Source of the DNA: Erysipelothrix sp.
GTDB taxonomy: Bacteria > Bacillota_I > Bacilli_A > Erysipelotrichales > Erysipelotrichaceae
Length of the DNA stretch: 56,055 nt
Assembly (NCBI GenBank): GCA_018335655.1
Contig: JAGXRX010000050.1
Span: 1-56,055, forward strand
Direction of reading: 5' to 3'
A program made the position numbers and the translations under genes. Below, in pieces: positions 21,691-31,222 of this stretch; within the stretch, counting starts at the first letter, position 1; each line of letters opens with the position of its first letter. Under the pieces are notes generated by a model. The model searched no databases, was not told the origin of the DNA, and saw only the letters and a list, made by a program, of their open reading frames with translations.

Positions 21691-24600
21691 ATGAAAAAGT
21701 CGTACATTACTCTTTGGTTCATATTATTATGTGCATTTGCTTCTTTAAGTAGAGTTAATGCGGTGCAACTGACTTTTGATTTCTATGAAACATTTGAACA
21801 ACATGGCTCAATTATGCTCATCATTGATTCAGAAAACGGATTAATTGTTTATGCGAATGCAGCTGCAGAGAAATTCTACGGATATTCAAAAGTAGAGCTG
21901 CAATCGATGAAAATATCCCAAATCAATACATTGACAATTGAAGAGATTGAAGCAGAGATTGCTAAAGCAACTCATGAAGAACGCAATTATTTTGAGTTTA
22001 ATCATCGACTAGCAGATGGAAGTGTTCGAAATGTCGAGGTTTACTCATATCCTTATACATTTGATGAGAAAACAGTATTGCTCTCCATCATTAATGATGT
22101 TACAAATCATAAAGTTCTACAAAGATTTAGTCAAAATTTACTTGTGCTTCTAATAATAATTTTTATTTTTGCTTCTGTTTTTGTGACTTTTTTGATTTCT
22201 AGATTACTCAAATCAATCAAGCAGATTAAAAATGAGAAACAGGAAGTGTTTAATTCAAAGGCAGAATTAAATTCAGTCATTGATAACATTCAAGGTGTGG
22301 TCTATCGAAGAAAGAATGATCAGTTTTGGACAATGGAGTATATTAGTAAAGGTGTATTTGATTTAACTGGATTTTTACCCGATGTCTTCATAGATAACAA
22401 AGATTTGAGTTTCACACAATTAATTCTTCCAGAATTTGAAGTTGATTTTACTGATTCATCTGAAGTTTACGAACGAGAATACAAAATTAAAGACATAAAA
22501 GGTACACAAAAATGGATTCTTGATCGTGGAAAAATTAAATTCGATGAACAAGGAAATCCTATTGTTTTTGAAGGTATAATGAGTGATATTTCAAATATTA
22601 GACATCTTGAAAGTCAACTTATCACGTATAAAAATCAATTAGAACTTATTGCGAATAATTTGTCTGAAGTTATCTACCTTACGGATGTTAATCATAATAT
22701 TATCTTCATAAATCAAGCATTCGAAATACTTTGGAACATAAGTATCGTTGAGATATATAAGAATTCAAACTTGCTTTTTGAACAAGTTAATTTACTTGAT
22801 TGCCAAAACGTTGAAATTGCTTTTGAGAAGTACAAGAAGACTGGTGTATTTAAAAAAGTATGTCGTTTAAAATCAATTAAAAATGATATTTGGATTAATT
22901 GGAAAATTAATCCCATTGAGAATGAAAATGGATTAATCATTGGACATGTTGGTAGCATGGTCAATATTACCGAAGCTAAGAATATCGAGATTGCCTTAGA
23001 AAAAGCAAATGAAAAAATGGCAAAAGTTGTAAACAATGATGTTTTGGGTGTTATGTTTTGGAAAACAGACATTGGTCTATTGGTTGATGCGAATGATTCA
23101 ATGTTAGGAATGATTGGGTATACTCGTGAAGATATTCAAAATGAATTAATTACATGGAAAGCATTAACTCCCGATGAATACATTGATTTAAGTTTAAGTG
23201 AGATGTCAATATTTGCAGAAACCGGTAAAATTGGACCATATGAGAAAGAGTATATCAACAAAGATGGAAGTCGAAAATGGTTTTTATTTACAGGAGCTTT
23301 AATCGAAGAAAACTATGCAGTTGAGTTCTGTGTTGATATTACAGATAAAAAAATAAGTGAAAAATTGATAAACGAAACTCAAAGCTTATCTAATGTTGGT
23401 AACTATATTATTGATGTGACAAATAACAAGTCATACTGTTCAGATGTTCTAAAAAAGATTTTTGGATTAATGGAAAACAATATATCTTATATAGAATATC
23501 GCGATAGATGGATACATCCGGATGATAAAGACCAAATATTAACTTCATATGAGGATGCAATAAAGAATCGAAGTGGATTTAATTGTGAGTACAGAATTGT
23601 TTCTGAAGTTGACGATGAGATTCAATGGATTAATGAGATTATAGATACTGAATATGATAAAGCGGGCAATTTAATACGTTTAACAGGTCTTGTTATGGAT
23701 ATAACTCAGCGAAAGCAGCAGAATGAAGAACTCGAAAAGCAAAAAGAAAATCTAAGTTCGCTAACGATGTTTTCCAATCTAATGAGAACTGCTCGTAATT
23801 CTGATGAAATTTATACTGTTTTAATGAATGAAGTTGCAAAATTGTTTCACACATCGCATAGTGCAATTTCTGTACTTTCAAAAGATCAACTTCATTTTAC
23901 ATTTACTGCAGCAACTGGCCATTTTCTAAACAGCATAGGAAATTCATATTCTATAAGTGAAGGTATGAGTGGTCGTGTTTATCGTACTAAGGAAACCGTA
24001 ATTACTAAGGATTATCGACAAGAAAAAGATCGATTAAACACCTTGTCTAATTCAAACGATTTAGGACCTATGATTTTAATTCCACTAAAATCAGAAAATA
24101 ATGTTATTGGAGTTTTAATCATTGCACATTCTTTTAGTTCAAAATATAAGGAGTTTTCACCTTTTGAGTTTGAAACAATAAAGACTATGGGTGAAATAGC
24201 CGGAAGTGCACTACATAGATCACTATTGTTTGAAGAAACACGTGATCGTTTGAATCACATTCAAACATTACATAATATTGATATTGCTATTACTAATGGG
24301 GATGATATAAAAGACATTTTTTCTATTGTGTTAATCGAAATTAATAAGGCGGCAGATTATAAGGCAGCTAGTATTATCTTAACCGATAGAGAAAATGCTG
24401 TTTTACGTATTGAGCACTCCTATGGATTTGGTAAAGAAGTAAATGGAATGACATTGCAACCTCATCATCACAAGTTTTTTGAAAACATAGCTTTGAAGAA
24501 AAACCTCTACAATATAATCAGTTTAGATAGCATTCCTGAATACGATATTCCAAAGTATTTTGCGAATGAAAACTTTAAAACATATTATGCTTTTCCACTG

Positions 24601-25329
24601 ATTTCTAAAGACATTGTAATAGGAATTCTTGAACTACATTTTGATGTATTGACACAACTTAAACCTAAAGATATAGACTTTATAGAAACAATTACAAGCC
24701 AATGTGCTGTTGCGATTGTTAATGCTCAATTGTTCAATAGTTTAGAGATGAGTAATCAGAATTTATTAGCAGCATATGACGCTACAATTGAAGGTTGGGC
24801 ACATGCGCTAGATTTAAAGGATGAAGAAACGAAAGATCATAGTTCAAGAGTTACAAAACTAACAATTGAAATGGCAAAACGAATGAATATTGATCAAGAT
24901 GAAATGATTAATATTCAAAGAGGCGCATTACTCCATGATATAGGAAAGATTGGAATTCCAGATTCAATCCTTTTAAACAAAGGAAAATTGAGCGATGAAG
25001 AGTGGGTAATAATGAGAAAGCATCCAGTTTATGCATATGATATGCTCTCAAAAATACCTTACTTAGTTTCAGCCATAGATATTCCATATTATCATCATGA
25101 AAAATGGGATGGGTCAGGATATCCATTTGGATTAAGAGAAACGCAAATACCTTTAGCTGCAAGAATATTTGCTGTTATTGATGTGTATGATGCATTGATT
25201 AATGATCGGCCATACCGTAAAGCTTGGAGTAAACAAGAAGCACTAGATTACATTATTGATCAAAAAGGTAAACATTTTGATCCAGAAGTTGTTAATGAAT
25301 TTATAAGAATGATTAATAATCTTACTTAG
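21691..25329 (+). CDS. Multi-PAS, GAF and HD-GYP sensor phosphodiesterase
   Basis: A 1212-residue membrane sensor. An N-terminal signal or membrane segment (about 5-24) is followed by a PAS domain (about 30-145, with YANAAAEKFYGYS), a second membrane segment (about 150-175), and then about four more PAS domains with PAC motifs (for example KDGSRKWFLF and ITDKKISEK). Two GAF-like domains follow, around 690-860 and 870-1030. The C-terminal HD-GYP domain has HDIGKIGIPD at 1082-1091 and HHEKWDGSGYP at 1135-1145, both intact, so cyclic di-GMP hydrolysis is likely. The topology would place the first PAS outside the membrane. No GGDEF partner is in the window. I use the ATG at 21691; in-frame starts at 21679 and 21685 remain possible. 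It interrupts the recA-rny order seen in relatives. Confidence 0.88.
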   Translation: MKKSYITLWFILLCAFASLSRVNAVQLTFDFYETFEQHGSIMLIIDSENGLIVYANAAAEKFYGYSKVELQSMKISQINTLTIEEIEAEIAKATHEERNYFEFNHRLADGSVRNVEVYSYPYTFDEKTVLLSIINDVTNHKVLQRFSQNLLVLLIIIFIFASVFVTFLISRLLKSIKQIKNEKQEVFNSKAELNSVIDNIQGVVYRRKNDQFWTMEYISKGVFDLTGFLPDVFIDNKDLSFTQLILPEFEVDFTDSSEVYEREYKIKDIKGTQKWILDRGKIKFDEQGNPIVFEGIMSDISNIRHLESQLITYKNQLELIANNLSEVIYLTDVNHNIIFINQAFEILWNISIVEIYKNSNLLFEQVNLLDCQNVEIAFEKYKKTGVFKKVCRLKSIKNDIWINWKINPIENENGLIIGHVGSMVNITEAKNIEIALEKANEKMAKVVNNDVLGVMFWKTDIGLLVDANDSMLGMIGYTREDIQNELITWKALTPDEYIDLSLSEMSIFAETGKIGPYEKEYINKDGSRKWFLFTGALIEENYAVEFCVDITDKKISEKLINETQSLSNVGNYIIDVTNNKSYCSDVLKKIFGLMENNISYIEYRDRWIHPDDKDQILTSYEDAIKNRSGFNCEYRIVSEVDDEIQWINEIIDTEYDKAGNLIRLTGLVMDITQRKQQNEELEKQKENLSSLTMFSNLMRTARNSDEIYTVLMNEVAKLFHTSHSAISVLSKDQLHFTFTAATGHFLNSIGNSYSISEGMSGRVYRTKETVITKDYRQEKDRLNTLSNSNDLGPMILIPLKSENNVIGVLIIAHSFSSKYKEFSPFEFETIKTMGEIAGSALHRSLLFEETRDRLNHIQTLHNIDIAITNGDDIKDIFSIVLIEINKAADYKAASIILTDRENAVLRIEHSYGFGKEVNGMTLQPHHHKFFENIALKKNLYNIISLDSIPEYDIPKYFANENFKTYYAFPLISKDIVIGILELHFDVLTQLKPKDIDFIETITSQCAVAIVNAQLFNSLEMSNQNLLAAYDATIEGWAHALDLKDEETKDHSSRVTKLTIEMAKRMNIDQDEMINIQRGALLHDIGKIGIPDSILLNKGKLSDEEWVIMRKHPVYAYDMLSKIPYLVSAIDIPYYHHEKWDGSGYPFGLRETQIPLAARIFAVIDVYDALINDRPYRKAWSKQEALDYIIDQKGKHFDPEVVNEFIRMINNLT

Positions 25330-25441
25330 AAATTTTTGTATTAGCTTTCGATTCTTCAACTATATGCATTATTTTTAAATAGCGTTTTAATATTTCAATT
25401 CGTGTGATGTTGTCCGATATAATTGCATTAGGCTTTTTTTC

Positions 25442-25470
25442 TTGTAACATGTGAATAAATGGAGTAAAAT
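25442..25470 (+). promoter_or_regulatory. Promoter of rny
   Basis: TTGTAA (25442-25447), a 17-base spacer and TAAAAT (25465-25470), about 26 bases before the rny start. The rest of the 25330-25496 gap shows no hairpin that I trust as a terminator for the HD-GYP gene. Confidence 0.6.
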
Positions 25471-25496
25471 GTATATAACTTGAACGGAGAATCACA

Positions 25497-27047
25497 ATGG
25501 ACTACCCACTGATTATCCTATCGGGGTTTCTAGGTTTAAGCGTTGGTATCATAATTATGGTACTACTTTCGAAATTAGGTTTTAATAAAGATCAACAAAG
25601 GGCGAAATTTATACTTGAAGAAGCAAATATCAAAGCCGAAGGCATTGTCCGTCAGGCTGTTTTAGAGGGTAAAACTCAGGTTTATGAACTTAAACTTGCT
25701 GCGGAAAAAGATATAAAAGAGCGTCGTCAAGAAATTTCAGAGCTTGAAAGACAAGCTACTCGAAGAGAAGATACCCTCAATTTCCGCGACCAATCGTTGA
25801 CTCAAAAAGAAAAAAATATCGAAGATAAAATCCAACAATTAACTACCAAGCACGAAACACTTGATAGGTTAGAAGAAGAATTGAAAGAAAAAGTAAACTC
25901 ACAAGTGAGTGTTTTAGAGCGTATTGCTAACATGTCTTCAGACGAAGCAAAACGTGAACTCATGAGTATTGTAGAAGTACGTACACAAGGTGAAACCTTA
26001 GCGTACATTAAAGAACAAGAAGAAATCGCAAGACAAATATCTGCAGAAAAAGCACGTAATATTATTGGACTTGCTATTTCACGCTACTCACAAGAAGAAG
26101 CTACTGAGCGTACCGTATCCGTCATCGCACTTCCAAATGAAGAGATGAAGGGACGCATTATTGGTCGTGAAGGCCGAAATATTCGTGCTATTGAACAAGC
26201 AACAGGAGTTGATTTAATCATTGATGATACTCCAGAAGCAATCACCATTTCATGTTTCGATCCTATTCGACGTGAAATTGCGCGTATCTCACTTGAGAAC
26301 CTTCTAAAAGATGGTCGTATTCAACCAGGTCGTATTGAAGAAATGGTTACCAAAGTTACTAAAGAACTTGATGAAGTTATTCAGAAGAAAGGTGAAGAAA
26401 CCATATTTAACTTGGGAATTCACAAAATGGATAAAGAACTTGTCAACTTGGTTGGAAGACTTAAATACCGTTATTCATATGGTCAAAACGCATTACAACA
26501 TTCAATTGAAGTGGCTCACTTAACGGGAATGATGGCAGTAGAACTAGGGTTAAACCAAACTTTAGCAAAACGTGCTGGGCTTCTTCATGATATTGGTAAA
26601 GCATTAGATTTCGAAATGGAAGGATCACATGTTGAGCTTGGAGCTCGTGTTTGTAAGAAACATGGTGAACATCCAGTCGTTATTAATGGTATTGAATCTC
26701 ATCACGGTGACAAAGAAGCAACTTCAGTCATCGCAACACTCGTTGCGGCTGCAGATACTTTATCAGCAGCTCGTCCAGGTGCACGCTTTGAATCCTTTGA
26801 AAACTATATTAAACGACTTGAACAACTTGAAGCGATTGCGAAATCCTTTAACGGTGTTGACAAAGTCTTTGCGATCCAAGCAGGTCGTGAAGTACGTGTT
26901 ATGGTCGTTCCAGACAAACTCGATGATGCGGGAGCTCATCAAGTAGCAAGAGATATTAAAGACAAAATTGAAGCAGAACTAACTTATCCTGGTCAAATAA
27001 AAGTAACCGTAATTCGCGAAATTCGTGCTTCTGAAGTAGCGAAATGA
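25497..27047 (+). CDS. rny: Ribonuclease Y
   Basis: A 516-residue membrane-tethered endoribonuclease that starts mRNA decay in Firmicutes. One N-terminal membrane helix (about 5-25) is followed by a long charged coiled coil to about residue 190, a KH domain ([28 protein letters not shown]), and an HD domain with [17 protein letters not shown] and later ESHHGDKE. All catalytic HD residues are present. ACGGAGA precedes the ATG. It overlaps ymdB by four bases; the rny-ymdB pair is conserved. Confidence 0.98.
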   Translation: MDYPLIILSGFLGLSVGIIIMVLLSKLGFNKDQQRAKFILEEANIKAEGIVRQAVLEGKTQVYELKLAAEKDIKERRQEISELERQATRREDTLNFRDQSLTQKEKNIEDKIQQLTTKHETLDRLEEELKEKVNSQVSVLERIANMSSDEAKRELMSIVEVRTQGETLAYIKEQEEIARQISAEKARNIIGLAISRYSQEEATERTVSVIALPNEEMKGRIIGREGRNIRAIEQATGVDLIIDDTPEAITISCFDPIRREIARISLENLLKDGRIQPGRIEEMVTKVTKELDEVIQKKGEETIFNLGIHKMDKELVNLVGRLKYRYSYGQNALQHSIEVAHLTGMMAVELGLNQTLAKRAGLLHDIGKALDFEMEGSHVELGARVCKKHGEHPVVINGIESHHGDKEATSVIATLVAAADTLSAARPGARFESFENYIKRLEQLEAIAKSFNGVDKVFAIQAGREVRVMVVPDKLDDAGAHQVARDIKDKIEAELTYPGQIKVTVIREIRASEVAK

Positions 27048-27865
27048 TTTCAGTATTATTTTTCGGAGATATCGTAGGAGCAAAAGGAAGATCGCGTTTA
27101 AAACGTGACCTTCCTTTGTTGCTTGAAAAATATCATTTTGATTTCGTGTTAGCAAATGCTGAAAATGCAGCTCATGGCAAAGGAATAACACCAAAAATTA
27201 TTGATGAACTCCTTGAATGTGGATTTGATGCATTTTCTCTTGGTAATCATAGTTATTCCAAAAACGAAGTCATGTGGCTAGATCCTTCTAAACCTGTCGC
27301 ATTTCCAAAAAATCTGATTGGTCAATTTCAAAATCAACATACCACGATCATAAAAAAGAATGATCATACCTTAGCACTCATGAGTGTAATGGGTAACGTA
27401 TTTATGGAGAATACCGATGCTTCGTGGGTGGATGAACTTCAAAGCATGACACAGGTTAAAGCAGATATTAAAATATGTGACTTTCATGCAGAAACAACCT
27501 CTGAAAAATATATACTACTTCATACGTTTCATCATAAACTACAAGCTATTATTGGGACACATACTCATGTTCAAACTAATGATGCACAGATATATGATGG
27601 GTGTGCATACATTACTGATGTAGGGATGTGTGGTCCATATCCTAGTATTCTTGGACGTGATGTGGACGAAGTCATTCGTCGTTTTATCAAAAAAGAAAAA
27701 ACACACTACACAATTTCTGAAGAAGAGGCGATGTTAAGTTTTGTTTTAATCACATTTAATGATGAATATCATCCAACAAACATCAAATCGTATTCTGTTT
27801 TACCCCATGAAAACGTATTGGAACTCATAAATGATTGTGATATAATGAACATGTTAAGGAGGTAA
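27044..27865 (+). CDS. ymdB: YmdB-family metallophosphoesterase
   Basis: A 273-residue calcineurin-like phosphoesterase. The Bacillus homologue hydrolyses 2',3'-cyclic nucleotides and influences biofilm genes and RNase Y-dependent RNA decay. The metal motifs are [51 protein letters not shown] and [11 protein letters not shown] is followed by SYSK rather than the commoner TWD, a modest deviation. The last codons (AGG AGG) double as the Shine-Dalgarno sequence of the ferredoxin gene. Confidence 0.95.
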   Translation: MISVLFFGDIVGAKGRSRLKRDLPLLLEKYHFDFVLANAENAAHGKGITPKIIDELLECGFDAFSLGNHSYSKNEVMWLDPSKPVAFPKNLIGQFQNQHTTIIKKNDHTLALMSVMGNVFMENTDASWVDELQSMTQVKADIKICDFHAETTSEKYILLHTFHHKLQAIIGTHTHVQTNDAQIYDGCAYITDVGMCGPYPSILGRDVDEVIRRFIKKEKTHYTISEEEAMLSFVLITFNDEYHPTNIKSYSVLPHENVLELINDCDIMNMLRR

Positions 27866-27871
27866 TCGAAA

Positions 27872-28048
27872 GTGCCTGTTAGAGTTGAAAAAGATACGTG
27901 TATTGGCTGCGAAGCCTGCATTTCAGTATGTCCAGTGAGCGCGCTTGTCATGGAAGCTGATGGAAAAGCGTTTTGCCATGAAGACATCTGCATTGATTGT
28001 GGAGCATGTATTCCTACATGTCCAACACAAGCGATAGTCCAAGTCTAA
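27872..28048 (+). CDS. Small 2[4Fe-4S] ferredoxin
   Basis: A 58-residue ferredoxin. It has two full cluster motifs: CIGCEACISVC with the downstream Cys-Pro (residues 10-21), and CIDCGACIPTC with Cys-Pro (residues 40-51). Each is the C-x2-C-x2-C-x3-C-P pattern for a 4Fe-4S cluster. It uses a GTG start at 27872, with AAGGAGG (27856-27862) nine bases upstream, formed by the end of ymdB. Its stop lies in the following terminator. The closeness to ymdB implies cotranscription. It may supply electrons to a nearby Fe-S enzyme such as MiaB; this is inference from position only. Confidence 0.93.
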   Translation: MPVRVEKDTCIGCEACISVCPVSALVMEADGKAFCHEDICIDCGACIPTCPTQAIVQV

Positions 28049-28071
28049 ACCAAGCCAAGCTTGGTTTTTTT
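28047..28071 (+). terminator. Terminator of rny-ymdB-ferredoxin
   Basis: AAACCAAGC (28047-28055) pairs with GCTTGGTTT (28059-28067) around a 3-base loop, then T to 28071. It overlaps the ferredoxin stop codon. Read-through into miaB is likely to some degree, because no separate miaB promoter is clear. Confidence 0.85.
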
Positions 28072-28087
28072 AAACAAGAGGAATAAT

Positions 28088-29512
28088 ATGAAAAGAAATT
28101 GGGAATTACCAAGCTTAAATGAAGCGAAACTACGCTCAAAATCATCAGTAAACACACAACAATTTATCCTTGATCCACAACTTGTGGGGATAGGTCTACA
28201 TAAAAAATACATGCTTCATACTTTTGGCTGCCAAGCTAATGTACGTGATTCAGAAGTCATGGCAGGGATATTAGAATCATTAGGATTCTCTATGGCAAAT
28301 AGTGATGAAGAAGCTGACTTAATTCTTTTAAATACGTGTGCTATTCGTGAAAACGCTGAAAACAAAGTGTTTGGACAAGTCGGTAACCTTAAACATCTCA
28401 AACAAAAAAATCCAGATTTGATTATCGGAATTGCTGGATGTATGGCTCAAGAAGAAGTTGTTATTAATAAGATCCTGCAGTCTTATCATCAAGTAGATTT
28501 AGTCTTTGGAACTCATAATATTCATCGACTCGGAGATTTAGTGTACAAGGCGATGTTTGCAAAGGAAAAAACGATTGAAGTATACTCTAAAGAAGGGGAT
28601 ATTATTGAGAATTTACCTGAGCGTCGTTTTGGAGAGCATAAAGCATGGGTTAATATTATGTATGGGTGTGATAAATTCTGCACTTACTGTATTGTGCCTT
28701 TTACTCGTGGTAAGGAGCGTTCACGATCTCTTGAAGACATCATCGATGAAGTTAATGATTTAAAATCAAGAGGATTTAAAGAAGTAACACTTCTTGGACA
28801 AAATGTGAATTCCTATGGTAAAGACATTGAAATTTTTGAAGGGTTCGCAACACTTTTAAAAGAAGTAGCATTAACAGGAATTGATCGTATTCGCTTTACA
28901 ACTTCACATCCTTGGGATTTCACCCAAGCAATGGTTGAAACCATTGCTTCCTATCCTAACATCATGCCTTATATTCATTTACCGGTTCAATCAGGGAATA
29001 ATGATATCTTGAAAATCATGGGACGACGCTATACTATAGCCGAATATCTTGATACAGTGCGTCGCTTAAAGGAAGCTATTCCTTCATTAACATTCTCAAC
29101 TGACATCATCGTCGGTTTTCCTAATGAGAGTGATGAACAGTTTGAAGATACACTTAATCTATATGATTTAGTTCAGTTTGACTTTGCGTTCACATTTATT
29201 TACTCACCTCGCTCAGGTACACCTGCTGCAAAGTTTGAAGATAATATTTCATTTGATGTTAAGAAAAAACGACTTGCTAGACTCAATGAAAAAGTTAAAC
29301 ATTATGCATTAATGCATAATCAAGCGATGTTAGGAAAAGAAGTAGAAGTATTAGTTGATGGACCATCTAAAAAAGATGCTAGTGTATACTCAGGGTATAC
29401 ACCACATCAAAAACTTGTTAACTTTAAAGCTGACAACATTAAAAGTGGAGATATCATTAAAGTAAGAATCACGGATGTTAAAACATGGTTTTTACTCGGA
29501 GAGCAAATCTAA
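28088..29512 (+). CDS. miaB: tRNA-2-methylthio-N6-dimethylallyladenosine synthase MiaB
   Basis: A 474-residue radical-SAM methylthiotransferase that adds the 2-methylthio group to i6A37 of tRNAs. The N-terminal MTTase domain carries three cluster cysteines in FGCQANVRDSE, LLNTCAIRENAENK and IAGCMAQEE. The radical-SAM motif is MYGCDKFCTYCIVPFTRG (CxxxCxxC). A C-terminal TRAM domain follows. I use the ATG at 28088, preceded by AGAGGAATAAT; an ATG 27 bases upstream lies in the terminator. All catalytic cysteines are present. Confidence 0.97.
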   Translation: MKRNWELPSLNEAKLRSKSSVNTQQFILDPQLVGIGLHKKYMLHTFGCQANVRDSEVMAGILESLGFSMANSDEEADLILLNTCAIRENAENKVFGQVGNLKHLKQKNPDLIIGIAGCMAQEEVVINKILQSYHQVDLVFGTHNIHRLGDLVYKAMFAKEKTIEVYSKEGDIIENLPERRFGEHKAWVNIMYGCDKFCTYCIVPFTRGKERSRSLEDIIDEVNDLKSRGFKEVTLLGQNVNSYGKDIEIFEGFATLLKEVALTGIDRIRFTTSHPWDFTQAMVETIASYPNIMPYIHLPVQSGNNDILKIMGRRYTIAEYLDTVRRLKEAIPSLTFSTDIIVGFPNESDEQFEDTLNLYDLVQFDFAFTFIYSPRSGTPAAKFEDNISFDVKKKRLARLNEKVKHYALMHNQAMLGKEVEVLVDGPSKKDASVYSGYTPHQKLVNFKADNIKSGDIIKVRITDVKTWFLLGEQI

Positions 29513-29535
29513 AATACAAAAGAATCATTTTAAGG

Positions 29536-29541
29536 TATACT
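29536..29541 (+). promoter_or_regulatory. Possible -10 element of the RNase J2-like gene
   Basis: TATACT (29536-29541) lies 18 bases before the start codon, with GGAGG in between. No convincing -35 was found. Confidence 0.3.
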
Positions 29542-29559
29542 TAAGATGTTGGAGGTTTT

Positions 29560-31221
29560 ATGGAACAAATCAAATTATTTGCCATTGGTGGTCTTGATGA
29601 AGATGGTAAGAACTGTTTTGTCATTGACATTAACGATCAATGGATTGTCATTGAGGCAGGGATTAAATATCCCGATGAACAACAACTTGGTGTAGAAGTT
29701 GTTATTCCTGACTTTAAATTTCTTGTGGAACACGCAGACAAAATTAAAGGAATCTTTATTACACACGCTCATGATGATGTCATGGGTGCTTTGCCATATC
29801 TTTTAAAACAAAAGCAAATTCCGGTCTATACAACACCACTAACAAGCTTACTCATTGAAGATTTAGTAAAGAAGAATAATATTAAAGGATCTAAAATTAA
29901 CGTTATTAAACGTCAAGGACAAGTAAAGCTAGGATCTATTACCATAAGAACCTTTGGATTAACTCAATCCATTGCGGATGGTTTTGGTTTAGCCATTGAA
30001 ACAAAGCATGGTTATATTGTTTATACTTCTGAATTCTTGATTGATTTTGATATCAAGCATCAAGCTTTTTCTTGTGATATTTCACTTTTTGCGGAAATTG
30101 GCAAAAGAGGTGTGCTTGCACTTCTCACTGAATCAGTAGGAGCGGATAAAGCAGGATTTACTTCACCACGTCATCGCCTTAGTGATGAACTTGATGTTGC
30201 CTTTGAAGGTGCAAAAGGACGTGTTATTGTATCACTGTACAAGCAAAACCTGTTTAGACTTATGGAAGTCATTGATTCTGCGATTAGTCATGGACGTAAA
30301 GTTGTATTTCACAATGCAACACAACGACGCTATATTGCACATTTAGAAACACTTGGTTACTATAAGTTACCACTTAATAGTGAAATCAGACTTGAGAACC
30401 TCAAACATGATGATGAAAACGTATGTGTTATTGTCTCTAGTGGGGGACCTAATGTATTTAAAGTATTAAGTAACATTGCCCTTAAAGAAGACAAGTATGT
30501 TTCTTTGAAAGAAACTGATACGGTTATTATTGCGTCACCTGCAGTACCTCACACTGAAGTTGAGGCAGCAGCTATGGAAAATGAACTATATAAAGAAGAT
30601 GTGAATGTTGTTTCATTTGATCATCGCAAGATTTTATCGATGCATGGAAGTGCAGAAGATATTAAGATGCTATTAAATCTATTTAAACCTAAATACTACT
30701 ATCCAATTAAAGGTCACTACCGTCAAATGATTTCAAATGCTAATCTTGCACTCAATGCAGGGATGAAATCTGATCGTATTGTGGTCTTAGATAATGGACA
30801 AGTCAGTATGATTATCGATGGAGAACTTGCTAAGCAAACATTTCAACTCACGTTTGAAGAACTATTCATTGATGGTATGGATACCTTAGATGTTGGTGGA
30901 CAGGTGTTAAAAGATCGCGAATCATTAGCATCAGATGGTGTGATGATTGCGGCAGTTACCTTAAACTTCAAAACAAAAGAGATTATTGGAGGACCAGATG
31001 TTCAATCACGTGGTGTTATCTACTTAAAGGATGCTGATTATCTTGTAAAAGGGGTAGGGCAACTCTTTGAAGAAACCATTGAAAATCTTGTTAAGAACAA
31101 TAAATATGAGAATGCACTCGCAAGAAAAGAAGCACGAGATAAAATTGCAAAATTTGTATATAAAGAAACCGCAAAACGTCCAGTTATTTTACCAGTCATC
31201 GTGGAGATAAATATCGATTAA
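29560..31221 (+). CDS. rnjB: RNase J2-like protein with degenerate metal site
   Basis: A 553-residue protein of the RNase J family (metallo-beta-lactamase plus beta-CASP plus C-terminal domain). The overall fold is full length, but metal ligands are altered. The HxHxDH motif reads HAHDDV (residues 69-74), with Val74 for the last His. The NHSIPD histidine is Gln136 (TQSIAD). The HTGDF aspartate is Glu158 (YTSEF). The PVHGEYR histidine is Lys384 (PIKGHYR). The SGH-type His362 is kept. RNase J2 in Bacillus and Staphylococcus is also weakened, and the location before ftsK/spoIIIE matches rnjB. It is likely a structural partner of an RNase J1 encoded elsewhere. Confidence 0.88.
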   Translation: MEQIKLFAIGGLDEDGKNCFVIDINDQWIVIEAGIKYPDEQQLGVEVVIPDFKFLVEHADKIKGIFITHAHDDVMGALPYLLKQKQIPVYTTPLTSLLIEDLVKKNNIKGSKINVIKRQGQVKLGSITIRTFGLTQSIADGFGLAIETKHGYIVYTSEFLIDFDIKHQAFSCDISLFAEIGKRGVLALLTESVGADKAGFTSPRHRLSDELDVAFEGAKGRVIVSLYKQNLFRLMEVIDSAISHGRKVVFHNATQRRYIAHLETLGYYKLPLNSEIRLENLKHDDENVCVIVSSGGPNVFKVLSNIALKEDKYVSLKETDTVIIASPAVPHTEVEAAAMENELYKEDVNVVSFDHRKILSMHGSAEDIKMLLNLFKPKYYYPIKGHYRQMISNANLALNAGMKSDRIVVLDNGQVSMIIDGELAKQTFQLTFEELFIDGMDTLDVGGQVLKDRESLASDGVMIAAVTLNFKTKEIIGGPDVQSRGVIYLKDADYLVKGVGQLFEETIENLVKNNKYENALARKEARDKIAKFVYKETAKRPVILPVIVEINID

Positions 31222-31222
31222 T

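Noticed and set aside
29560-31221. RNase J1 (catalytic)
   Set aside because: Several metal-binding residues are changed and the position before ftsK matches rnjB.
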